Part shown: in pieces, positions 18,309-25,781 of the stretch
How the letters are laid out: the number at the start of each line of letters is the position of its first letter
How positions within the stretch are numbered: the stretch's first letter is position 1
From: an uncultured Flavonifractor sp.
Lineage (GTDB): Bacteria > Bacillota > Clostridia > Oscillospirales > Oscillospiraceae
Direction: 5' to 3'
DNA: 64,000 nt
Assembly: GCF_944385615.1 (NCBI RefSeq)
Contig: NZ_CALWXV010000001.1
Span: 62,001 to 126,000 of the forward strand
Translations under genes and position numbers: made by a program
The notes under the pieces: generated by a model
What the model was told of the DNA's origin: nothing
Database searches by the model: none
Seen by the model: the letters and a program-made list of their open reading frames with translations, nothing else

Positions 18309-18788
18309 ATGGCCATCAATTATCCCTACAGAGTATTTCGATATCAGGTGGAGATCGATGGAATCAGCCGGGCGGGCTTCTCTGAAGTCTCCGGCATGAG
18401 CGCCTCCACCGACGCCGTGGAGTACCGCGAAGGCGACGACCTGCGCAACACTCCCCGGAAGCTGGCGGGCCTGACCAAGTTCGGCAACGTGACCCTGCGC
18501 TGGGGCGTGTCCGACGACTCCGACTTCCTGGAGTGGCTCAACTCCGTGGCCCCCACCAACACCGCGCCTCCCACCGGTATGGTCCGTCACAACGTGACCA
18601 TCACCCTCATTGACGACGCCGGAAACCCCGGCCCCTCCTGGCAGCTCATCAATGCCTGGCCTGTGGGCTACACCGTGCCCGACCTGAACGGCCTGGGCGG
18701 GGAAGTGGCAATCCAGTCTCTGGAGCTGTGCCACGAGGGCCTGGAGCACATCCCCGGCTCCGTGGCCGGCGCTCCGTCCGATATCTGA
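18309..18788 (+). CDS. Inner tube protein 1 (gp19-like, Afp1/5-like)
   Basis: This 159-residue protein of the T4 gp19/Hcp-like tube family stacks as hexameric rings inside the sheath. Family features are YPYRVFRYQVEIDGISRAGFSEVSGMS, KLAGLTKFGNVTLRWGV, DFLEWLN and the C-terminal EVAIQSLELCHEGLE. AAAGGACGAAGATAAG precedes the ATG, 40 bases after the sheath. Codon use is as C/G-ending as that of the sheath, so it is probably the major tube protein. A 12-bp hairpin follows the gene. Confidence 0.93.
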   Translation: MAINYPYRVFRYQVEIDGISRAGFSEVSGMSASTDAVEYREGDDLRNTPRKLAGLTKFGNVTLRWGVSDDSDFLEWLNSVAPTNTAPPTGMVRHNVTITLIDDAGNPGPSWQLINAWPVGYTVPDLNGLGGEVAIQSLELCHEGLEHIPGSVAGAPSDI

Positions 18789-18805
18789 TTTATATGACGG
18801 TCTCT

Positions 18806-18836
18806 ACAGCCCACAGGCATTCCGCCTGTGGGCTGT
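18806..18836 (+). terminator. Perfect hairpin between tube and tail-assembly genes, without a T run
   Basis: CAGCCCACAGGC and GCCTGTGGGCTG pair perfectly around a 5-base loop. No T tract follows, so it is more likely an RNA-stabilising or partial attenuation element that gives more sheath and tube message than downstream message. This is inferred from position after the two most abundant structural proteins. Confidence 0.5.
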
Positions 18837-18861
18837 GGGGAATCTCACCTAGGAGGACGCC

Positions 18862-19221
18862 ATGCAGACCGAATTTGAATTTGAATTGCCCAAGGGCTAT
18901 GTGGACGCCAGCGGCGAGGTCCATAAGCACGGGATCATGCGCCTGGCCACGGCGGCGGACGAGATCCTGCCCCTCCGGGACCCCCGGGTCCAGCAGAATT
19001 CCGGCTATCTGACCATCATTCTGCTCTCCCGTGTGGTCACCAAGCTGGGCACCCTCAGCGCCGTCAACACCCGGGTGATTGAGAACCTGTTCACCATGGA
19101 CCTGGCCTATTTGCAGGATATGTACCAGCGGATCAATATGTCGGAGATACCCCACTACCAGCTGACCTGCCCCCACTGCAACCAGCAGTTTGAGGTGCCG
19201 CTGGATTTTTTGCTGGGCTAG
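18862..19221 (+). CDS. eCIS tail-assembly protein, zero-frame product
   Basis: This 119-residue protein belongs to the tail-assembly family found after the tube gene in Afp-like systems. The core DASGEVHKHGIMRLATAADE, RDPRVQQNSGYLTIILLSR, NTRVIENLFTMDLAYLQDMY and QRINMSEIP is conserved. The C-terminus holds a CPHCNQQFEVPLDF zinc-knuckle half (Cys-x2-Cys). AGGAGG precedes the ATG. The last four codons contain the heptamer T TTT TTG three codons before the TAG. Slipping back one base would continue for 109 residues into a DUF6760-like domain, in the manner of phage lambda gpG/gpGT. Confidence 0.85.
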   Translation: MQTEFEFELPKGYVDASGEVHKHGIMRLATAADEILPLRDPRVQQNSGYLTIILLSRVVTKLGTLSAVNTRVIENLFTMDLAYLQDMYQRINMSEIPHYQLTCPHCNQQFEVPLDFLLG

Positions 19222-19541
19222 AGTGGGCTTCCGAAGAGAACGACGGGCTCCCCATCCGTCGGATCAGGCCGCCGGAGCAGCTGGGGGAGCAGCCCTACGC
19301 CTGGCAGGAGATCCCCCGTCAGCCGGGCAGCCCGTTGTCCCTGAAGCACACCCGGGGGGTGTCGCTCTACCCCCAGGATCGCCTCTATCAGGAGATGGCG
19401 TTTCTGGCCTACTATCTGCACTGGTCCAATGAGGACCTGATGGCCCTGGACCATTGGGAGCGGCGGCGCTGGTGCCGCGAGGTGTCCGCCATCAACAAAA
19501 AGCTCAGCGGCGATGAGAAAAAGACCTTTGAATTGCGATGA
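18862..19541 (+). CDS. Predicted -1 frameshift product: tail-assembly protein fused to DUF6760-like domain
   Basis: The zero frame is read to Leu117 (TTG 19210-19212), then the -1 frame from GCT 19212, giving about 226 residues. The -1 frame is open from the slip site to TGA at 19539. It encodes a linker (GLPIRRIRPPEQLGEQPYAW) and then SLYPQDRLYQEMAFLAYYLH, LMALDHWERRRWCREVSAIN, which matches DUF6760, a small domain usually encoded here in eCIS loci. This frame has no ATG or GTG before that domain; the only candidate is TTG 19335 without a ribosome site. Frameshifting is therefore the best explanation, by analogy with long-tailed phage chaperones. Independent TTG initiation remains possible. 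Confidence 0.7.
19192..19212 (+). promoter_or_regulatory. Predicted -1 ribosomal frameshift signal
   Basis: A slippery heptamer T TTT TTG (19206-19212), in register with the zero frame, is preceded by an internal Shine-Dalgarno-like GAGGTG (19192-19197) at 8 bases. This is the geometry of stimulators of -1 frameshifting such as dnaX. The zero-frame TAG follows two codons later. GTGGG just after the stop could pair with CCCAT near 19251-19255 as a weak downstream structure. Confidence 0.7.
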
Positions 19542-19562
19542 AACGGCAGGTGAGAGGGAGAA

Positions 19563-20057
19563 ATGGCCATTGTATATCCCGAGCCCATTCAGACCTTCCG
19601 GTTCCTGATCCGGGTAGGTAATGACGAGCAGATCTCTGCGGCCTTCAGCCGGTTCTCCGGTATTCGAATGTCGGTGGAGACCATTCAGAACCGGGCTGGT
19701 GACGACAGCCGGGGCGTGAAGGAATATACGCCGGTCTTTACCTCCTATGAGCCGGTGACCCTGAGCAAGGGCGTGGTGGGTGACAACGAGTTTCTGGACT
19801 GGATTCTCTCCGCCTCCGCCGACGTCCACAGCGGCCCCACCGGAAACAATCTGCTGCGTACCATCGACGTGATTACCCTGAACCAGCACGGCGACGTGGG
19901 AGTGACCTGGACCCTCCAAAACGCCATGCCCATTGGATATGAGCTGGCCCCTCTGGACGGCAGCCGCAGCGAGGTGCTTACCGAAAGCGTCACATTTGCC
20001 ATCACCGGCGTCAAGCGGACGGCAGCGCCTTGGAAGCCCCCCAAACGGGAGTCCTGA
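19563..20057 (+). CDS. Tube-family protein 2 (gp19-like)
   Basis: This second tube-like protein of 164 residues begins VYPEPIQTFRFLIRVGNDEQ and contains AAFSRFSGIRMSVET, GVVGDNEFLDWIL and the C-terminal EVLTESVTFAITGVKR, all in the gp19 tube pattern. AGAGGGAGAA precedes the ATG. Because it lies after the assembly protein rather than before it, it probably forms a special ring, such as the tube-baseplate adaptor (Afp5-like), rather than the bulk tube. Assignment of which ring is inference. Confidence 0.85.
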   Translation: MAIVYPEPIQTFRFLIRVGNDEQISAAFSRFSGIRMSVETIQNRAGDDSRGVKEYTPVFTSYEPVTLSKGVVGDNEFLDWILSASADVHSGPTGNNLLRTIDVITLNQHGDVGVTWTLQNAMPIGYELAPLDGSRSEVLTESVTFAITGVKRTAAPWKPPKRES

Positions 20058-20114
20058 GGCTGGAGCCGGTCAGACAGAAGAAACGGAATCCCTTGACGGG
20101 AAGGAGGAAACAGT

Positions 20115-20531
20115 GTGGGACTCTCCGGCGCGTATTTTGATGTCAACCTGATTGGTACGGGGGGAATCCTACAGGGCGGATTTTCCTCAGTGAGCGGTCT
20201 GGACATGGAAGTGGAGTATGAGGTCTATGCCGAGGGCGGCAGCAGCTACCCCCGCTACTTCTTCCAGAACGTCAAGCCCCAGCTGCTGATTTTGGAGCGG
20301 GGGGTTATCACCAGCCTGGACAGTATCTCCATCCTGATGGCGATGGTCAACCAGGGAATGTCCATCCCACTGGCGGGGACCATCACCCTGAAGGACAGCT
20401 ATGGCAGCACCCAGCGGATATGGACCGTGGTGGGCGCCCACCTGCAAAAATATGTGGGCCCCCAGCTGAACAGCAACCAGGCCTCTGCGGCGGTGAGCCG
20501 CATTGAGCTGCTCCACAACGGGTGCTTCTGA
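20115..20531 (+). CDS. Tube-family protein 3 (gp19-like)
   Basis: This third tube-like protein has 138 residues: FDVNLIGTGGILQGGFSSVS, GLDMEVEYEVYAEGGSSYPR, LILERGVITSLDS and AAVSRIELLHNGCF follow the two-sheet tube fold. It starts at GTG 20115 with GGAAGGAGG upstream. Its TGA overlaps the next gene's ATG (TGATG), so the two are translationally coupled. Such extra tube paralogues in Afp/PVC form the initiator ring next to the spike; which one is the initiator here cannot be told. Confidence 0.82.
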   Translation: MGLSGAYFDVNLIGTGGILQGGFSSVSGLDMEVEYEVYAEGGSSYPRYFFQNVKPQLLILERGVITSLDSISILMAMVNQGMSIPLAGTITLKDSYGSTQRIWTVVGAHLQKYVGPQLNSNQASAAVSRIELLHNGCF

Positions 20532-23500
20532 TGGATTCCATTGCAGTCATTAAGCCCGAAATGGGCGTGCTCTCTCAGGAGAGACTTTCCCTGTCCCCCT
20601 TCGGCGCGCTGTCCCAGGCCTTTGCGGAGGAACTGCTGGCCCGGGCGGAGCGGGTGGAGGGACAATGGTCCCAGGTGCCTCTGGACCTGTTGCAGGAGGG
20701 AGAGAATCAGCCTGCCTCTCCTCCAGTGCGGCCGGTGATTCAGGTGGACCTGAAGCTGGTGCTGGAGGCGCTGCGGAAGGAGAAGAACCGCAGCGAGCAG
20801 CAGCGGGCCACGGAGCGCATTGTGGAGCGGATTCTCCAGCGGCGGGAGACCCTGCGTGAAACGGTGATAAAGCCAGCTCCATCGGAGCAGTCCGAGGTGG
20901 AGAAGCCCCAGGCCCCGCAGCACACCACACAGATTCAGCAGAATATCTACCAGATCTTAAATCAGATCCTCCGGGTGCAGCGCCCGGACGGAACATGGGG
21001 AGAACAGCTGCTCCGGCAGCCGTCGGAGACGATGCCAGCCAAGACCGGCCGCCCGGGACAACTGGGCCGTCAGGCAGCGGTATTCTCCCAAACCCTTCGC
21101 GTTCTGCGGGAGGAGGGCAAAGCCTTTCCTGTACCTCAGACGGCAGACCGTCAGACCGCCGGGTGGTCCGCAGTGCCGGGAAATGTTCCGGCAGAACGGA
21201 GCACCACACCCCTGGACCTCACCCATCGGGAGGAGGAGGCTGGGACGGAGACGGCAACAAAAAGCGGCCAGCAGGCCGCGGTACAGCTGCTGCGCACAGC
21301 GGAGCGGCTGGAGCGTGTCCTCCGAACAGAGGCCGCCCAAACAGAAGAAACCATCAAAAAAGAGACTAAAACCATGCCCATTGTGCAAAAAATGGGCCCC
21401 AACCAAGAACATGACCTGCCGGAAAGGTCTGCCCATAGGGAGCAGTCCACCGGCAGCCTACATACATCAGAGCCTGTTTCCGGCAAGAAGCAGGCCCAGG
21501 CGTCAGACGCCATACACACCGCCGCCCGGCAGTTGGAGCAATTGACACGCCAAGGGGCGGAAGGGGATAAAAAACAGCAGATATCTGCGCCCCATCCTTT
21601 ACAGACAGGCCAGCGGACGGAGCAGAGCCAGCCGGTGACCGCCCGGGATATTCGGACAGTAACGGTAGAGAAAGCAGGAAAGCTAGACGGTAAACCAGCC
21701 CCGGCGGCAACAACGGCCCACCTCCCCAGCGTGGAACTGACCCACCGAACGGAGGAAGAGAAAGAAGTCCAAACGCCTCCGGTTCAACCCATGGAGAAGA
21801 GGCGGAAGGCAGAACAGAGTCAGCCAGTCACAGCCCGGGATATTCGGACGGTGGCGGCAGAGAAAGCAGGCCAACCGGATCGTGAACCAGCCCAGACGGC
21901 GACAACGGCCCCCCTCCCCGGTGTGGAATTGACACACCGGACGGAGGAAGAGAAAGAAGACCAAATGTCTCCGGTTCAGCCCGTGGAGAAGGGTCGGAAT
22001 GCAGAACATAGCCAGCCAGTGACCGCCCGAGATATTCGGATGGTAACAGCGGAGACAGCCAGCCAAGCGGTTAGTGAACCAGTCCCGGCAACAACGGCCC
22101 ACCTCCCCGGTGTGGAACTGACTCACCGGACGGAGGAAGAAAAAGAAGCCCCAATACCTCCGGTCCAGCCCATGGAGAAGGGCCGGAAGGCAGAACATAG
22201 CCAGCCGGTCACCGCCCGGGATATTCGGACGGTAACGGCGGAGCCAGCCAGCCCAGCGGTTAATGAACCAGCCCTGGCGGCCATAACGGTCCCTCTCCCC
22301 AGTGTGGAACTGACCCACCGGACGGAGGAAGAGCAAGAAGCCCAAACGCCTCTGGCCCAACCCAAGGAGAAAGGCCAGACGGCAGAGTATAGTCAGCCAG
22401 TGACTGCCCGAGATATTCGGACGGTAATGGCGGAGACAGCTAGCCCGGCGGCTAGCGAACCAACTCCGACGGCAACGGCCCCTCTCCCCGGTGTGGAATT
22501 GACCCACCGAACGGAGGAAGAGCAAGAAGCCCAAACGCCTCCAGTCCAGCCCGTGGAGAGGGGGCGGAATGCAGAACATAGCCAGCCGGTCACCGCCCGT
22601 GATATTCGGACAGTGTCGGCAGAGAAAACCAGCCCAATGGCTAGTGGACCAGCCCCGGCGGCAACAACAGCCCCCCTCCCCGGCGTGGAACTGACCCACC
22701 GGATGGAGGAAGAGAAAGAAGTCCAGACGCCTCCAGTCCAGCCTGTGAAGAAGGGGCAGGCGGCAGAATATAGCCAGCCAGTTACCGCTCGGGATATTCG
22801 GACAGTGTCGGCGGAGACAGCCAACCCAACGGATAGCGAACCAGCCCCGGCGTCAACAGCGGCCCCCCTCCCCGGTGTGGAATTGACCCACCGGACGGAG
22901 GAAAAAGAAACGCAACCCCCTACCGTCCAGCAGGCGCAAAAGAGCATCTCACGGACCGAACAGAACCACCCGGCTGCGCTCCGGGATATCCGAACCGGAA
23001 AACGACTGTCTCACGTTCAGAGAACCACAAGTTCCAATCTCCAATCCCCTGTCTTTGCCGGGGGGGCAGATACAGCTCCAACGAGCGTTGTCTCCCGGAT
23101 GGCGCAGCAAAGTCAACCCTCAGGCCCCATCCAGGGCGGCCTATCCCCGACAGCGATGCCGATGGGACCGGAGCTGACCCTGCGGACGGGAGAGGCCCCC
23201 GCCGGACAGCAGTTTTCGGCTGGTATGGAGCATCCACAGCTCCCAGGTGAGCGAGTTCAAAGAGAATCACCCCTCACTGTGGCTGCGGAGGATATCCGGG
23301 TGGGCCGCCGGTTTACCAAAGTCTATACGCCCCTCGGAGCGGAAGCGGAGGAGGAGCCCGGCCCGGCTGGTGTGCTCCCGCCCCTGACTTTGGAGGAACG
23401 ACAGACTTCTCCAGGCCAGCCGGTGGGGGAGACTCCCCGGAATATCCAGAGACGGTCTGCTGCCAGGCGGGCTGAGACTGCCAGCCAGCCTGTGGAACTG

Positions 23501-23890
23501 ACCTATGGGCCAAGCCAGCAACCGGCGGAACAAGCACCGGCTCAGACATCCAAGAAAGCGGACGGCCAGGGGGAATCGGATTATGTACGCAACCTGCCCG
23601 ACTGGGCCCGGCGGTTTTTGAAGGAAAGCTGGTCCGGCCATGCCGGGACCCAGGAGATGAGCGTGGCCCGGAATATCTCCACCCAACAGGGGGGAGAGGA
23701 AACGGTCCAGTGGACCGCTCCCAATTACCGACCTGCCCCGCCTATGGACCATCGGGAAAAGCGGCAGGAGGAGCCCAAACGGCCCCAGCAGGTCCACATC
23801 AGTGAGGCGGAGATCCAGCGTACTGCCGACCGGGTGTACCGTATTCTGGAGGACCGCATCCGGGAGGAGCGCATCCGACTGGGATTTTAA
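20531..23890 (+). CDS. 1119-residue repeat protein of the eCIS operon, candidate length ruler
   Basis: This soluble, Pro/Glu/Thr/Gln-rich protein is not recognised as a whole. Residues 1-130 are partly helical (LVLEALRKEKNRSEQQRATE). Seven near-identical 63-64-residue units occupy about residues 366-811, each with SQPVTARDIRTV, LPGVELTHRTEEE and a spacer like PPVQPMEKGRKAEH; degenerate units flank them. The C-terminus ISEAEIQRTADRVYRILEDR is a helix motif I associate with eCIS baseplate-proximal proteins. It sits between the tubes and the LysM protein, where phages place the tape measure after the G/GT genes. A ruler role is inference; a disordered tether is the main alternative. Confidence 0.6.
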   Translation: MDSIAVIKPEMGVLSQERLSLSPFGALSQAFAEELLARAERVEGQWSQVPLDLLQEGENQPASPPVRPVIQVDLKLVLEALRKEKNRSEQQRATERIVERILQRRETLRETVIKPAPSEQSEVEKPQAPQHTTQIQQNIYQILNQILRVQRPDGTWGEQLLRQPSETMPAKTGRPGQLGRQAAVFSQTLRVLREEGKAFPVPQTADRQTAGWSAVPGNVPAERSTTPLDLTHREEEAGTETATKSGQQAAVQLLRTAERLERVLRTEAAQTEETIKKETKTMPIVQKMGPNQEHDLPERSAHREQSTGSLHTSEPVSGKKQAQASDAIHTAARQLEQLTRQGAEGDKKQQISAPHPLQTGQRTEQSQPVTARDIRTVTVEKAGKLDGKPAPAATTAHLPSVELTHRTEEEKEVQTPPVQPMEKRRKAEQSQPVTARDIRTVAAEKAGQPDREPAQTATTAPLPGVELTHRTEEEKEDQMSPVQPVEKGRNAEHSQPVTARDIRMVTAETASQAVSEPVPATTAHLPGVELTHRTEEEKEAPIPPVQPMEKGRKAEHSQPVTARDIRTVTAEPASPAVNEPALAAITVPLPSVELTHRTEEEQEAQTPLAQPKEKGQTAEYSQPVTARDIRTVMAETASPAASEPTPTATAPLPGVELTHRTEEEQEAQTPPVQPVERGRNAEHSQPVTARDIRTVSAEKTSPMASGPAPAATTAPLPGVELTHRMEEEKEVQTPPVQPVKKGQAAEYSQPVTARDIRTVSAETANPTDSEPAPASTAAPLPGVELTHRTEEKETQPPTVQQAQKSISRTEQNHPAALRDIRTGKRLSHVQRTTSSNLQSPVFAGGADTAPTSVVSRMAQQSQPSGPIQGGLSPTAMPMGPELTLRTGEAPAGQQFSAGMEHPQLPGERVQRESPLTVAAEDIRVGRRFTKVYTPLGAEAEEEPGPAGVLPPLTLEERQTSPGQPVGETPRNIQRRSAARRAETASQPVELTYGPSQQPAEQAPAQTSKKADGQGESDYVRNLPDWARRFLKESWSGHAGTQEMSVARNISTQQGGEETVQWTAPNYRPAPPMDHREKRQEEPKRPQQVHISEAEIQRTADRVYRILEDRIREERIRLGF
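21626..22963 (+). repeat. Seven in-frame tandem repeats of 189 or 192 bp
   Basis: Unit starts are at 21626, 21818, 22010, 22199, 22391, 22580 and 22772, and a degenerate eighth begins at 22964. All lengths are multiples of three, so units can be gained or lost by recombination without breaking the frame. Each begins with the codons for Ser-Gln-Pro-Val-Thr-Ala-Arg-Asp-Ile. Confidence 0.95.
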
Positions 23891-23929
23891 AGAGTTGAAA
23901 CAGAACCACGAGAGGAGGGAGAGACAGCC

Positions 23930-24658
23930 ATGTATCTGGGTATTCCAAACCCCAACGCCATCGTCCCCCTGGAAAAGATGACCATAGAGCCGGAGGGGAA
24001 AGAGGCTTTCAAAGTGCTGTACAACCCCAACAGCTACAATCAGAGCCGGAGCGTCCGCTACGCCCAGGCAAACGGTGTGGCCACCAATACCCCGGTGGTA
24101 CAGTTCGCCGGCGGTACCATGGAGGTGCTGTCCTTCCGTCTCTTTTTCGACAGTATGTCCGCCGGCGCGGAGGTGGGCGGCAGTATGATGGACCAGCTGA
24201 AATTCGCGGGCAACAGCCTGCTTCCCTCGGCGGCTAAGATGATCGACGTGCGCACCTATACCCAAAAGGTATACGGGCTGATGGAGATCGACCCGGACAA
24301 GCATGTGCCGCCTCTGGTCAAACTGAAATGGTCCTCCCTCCAGTTCACCGGCCATCTGATTTCCTGTACGCAGGAATTTGTCCGGTTCAACGAAAAGGGG
24401 ATGCCTCTGCGAGCCTGGCTGGACTGTACCTTCCAAGAGTTTATCGCGCCGCTGAAGGCCAATCTGCCCCGGCCGTTGGAGTCGCCCGACACCACCAAGT
24501 ACCGGACGGTGTACCAGGGGGATTCCCTGTGGTCCATGTCCGCCAAGGAATATGGACAGCCGGAGCAGTGGCGGGCCATTGCCGACGCCAACGGCCTGGC
24601 TAACCCCAGGACCCTGCGGACTGGGGCCCGGCTGGTGCTGCCGGCACTGAAAAAGTAG
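23930..24658 (+). CDS. LysM-domain baseplate protein (Afp7-like)
   Basis: This 242-residue protein is the Afp7/gp53-like baseplate part. Residues 1-185 are the body (KMTIEPEGKEAFKVLYNPNS, then SVRYAQANGVATNTPVVQFA and KWSSLQFTGHLISCTQEFVR). Residues about 188-240 form a LysM domain (YRTVYQGDSLWSMSAKEYGQ, EQWRAIADANGLANP, GARLVLP). In T4 and Afp this protein clamps the hub to the tube; the LysM may also touch peptidoglycan. GAGAGGAGGGAGA precedes the ATG. The order with hub and spike is as in Afp. Confidence 0.9.
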   Translation: MYLGIPNPNAIVPLEKMTIEPEGKEAFKVLYNPNSYNQSRSVRYAQANGVATNTPVVQFAGGTMEVLSFRLFFDSMSAGAEVGGSMMDQLKFAGNSLLPSAAKMIDVRTYTQKVYGLMEIDPDKHVPPLVKLKWSSLQFTGHLISCTQEFVRFNEKGMPLRAWLDCTFQEFIAPLKANLPRPLESPDTTKYRTVYQGDSLWSMSAKEYGQPEQWRAIADANGLANPRTLRTGARLVLPALKK

Positions 24659-24686
24659 ACCGCCCCACCGGAGGAGGGAAGAGGCG

Positions 24687-25781
24687 ATGGATAGGAGCTC
24701 CTACACCTTTCAGGCGCTGAGTGAAAAATATGAGGACTTCCGCGGCCCGGCCTTTACCATCAAGCTGGACGGCAAGACCCTGGACAGCACGGAGATGCCC
24801 ATTGTCCAGCTGGATATCAAGTTGAGTGAGAATATGATCGGAAGCGCCAGCTTCAGCGTGGAAAGCCTGTACGACTATGAGAAATCCCAGTGGATCAATA
24901 AGCTGGAACAGACCATCCAGGTAGGAGCCAAGCTGGAGATCTCGGGAGGGTACGGGAAGCAGGAGCCGCTGTTCTATGGCTTTGTGTTTGAGTACAACCT
25001 GGAGTACAGCCGGGACCGGCCGCCCCGGCTGGCGGTGCGGGGCATGGATGGCCTGGCCTTCCTGTCCAACTGTCATGAACCCATTTATCACGGAAATAAA
25101 AAGCCCAAGGTGGTTATCCAGGAGATCTTCAACAAGGTCATCAGCGCCGGGTACGCCAAAAGCTCCACGGTGGACAATCTGGACAACCTGGTTACCCCCT
25201 TGGTGAAGGAATTGACCAGCGACTACGGCTACTTGTTGAAGCTGGGCAAGATGTACAATCTGAGTCTGATGGATATCCAGGGTGAGCTTATCTTCAGCGA
25301 CTTGATCGGCAATACCTCCCCCATCATCACCCTGACCCTGGGGGCGGGGCTGCTGTCCTTTCACAAACGGATCAGCCTTCAGCACCAGCTGGGCAAGATC
25401 GAGGTCCGGGGCAAGGACATTAACCAAAAACGCATCGTGGGTACCGCCAGTCAGGTGACAGTGGGGGATACCTCCAAGAAATGGGCGGCACAGCTGGCTC
25501 CCGCCTTCAAAAACGTGGTGGGCCGGGAGTACAACGAGTGTGTCCGCACCGAGGAGGAGTGTACCCGCCTGGCCCAGTGCAGGCTTAACGCCCGGGCCAT
25601 GTCTCTGGTCCAGGGGGTGGGACGGTGTGTGGGCCTGCCCGAGCTGATCCCCGGCCGCTACATCTCCATCAAGGGAGTGGACGCCCAGACCGAGGGCAGC
25701 TATTACATCGCTTCTGTCAACCACCGGTTCAGCCGGGAGGGCTATTACACCGAGTTTTACGCAAGGGGGGCCAGGACCTGA
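24687..25781 (+). CDS. Baseplate hub protein (gpD/gp27-like, N-terminal half of VgrG/Afp8)
   Basis: This 364-residue protein is the trimeric hub joining tube and spike. Features are FTIKLDGKTLDSTEMPIVQL, LEISGGYGKQEPLFYGFVFE, LAVRGMDGLAFLSNCHEPIY, SDYGYLLKLGKMYNLSL and GRYISIKGVDAQTEGSYYIA followed by VNHRF. These are the phage late-control gpD pattern. The spike part is a separate gene that starts on the base after this stop, whereas Afp8 and VgrG carry both in one chain. GGAGGAGGG precedes the ATG at 24687. Confidence 0.9.
   Translation: MDRSSYTFQALSEKYEDFRGPAFTIKLDGKTLDSTEMPIVQLDIKLSENMIGSASFSVESLYDYEKSQWINKLEQTIQVGAKLEISGGYGKQEPLFYGFVFEYNLEYSRDRPPRLAVRGMDGLAFLSNCHEPIYHGNKKPKVVIQEIFNKVISAGYAKSSTVDNLDNLVTPLVKELTSDYGYLLKLGKMYNLSLMDIQGELIFSDLIGNTSPIITLTLGAGLLSFHKRISLQHQLGKIEVRGKDINQKRIVGTASQVTVGDTSKKWAAQLAPAFKNVVGREYNECVRTEEECTRLAQCRLNARAMSLVQGVGRCVGLPELIPGRYISIKGVDAQTEGSYYIASVNHRFSREGYYTEFYARGART

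Noticed and set aside
19335..19541. Stand-alone DUF6760 gene starting at TTG 19335
   Set aside because: There is no ribosome site at usable distance, and the open frame continues upstream to the slippery heptamer. Kept only as the alternative to frameshifting.
21626..22963. Regular repeats as a CRISPR array
   Set aside because: Units are about 190 bp, abut without unique spacers and are translated in frame as protein repeats.
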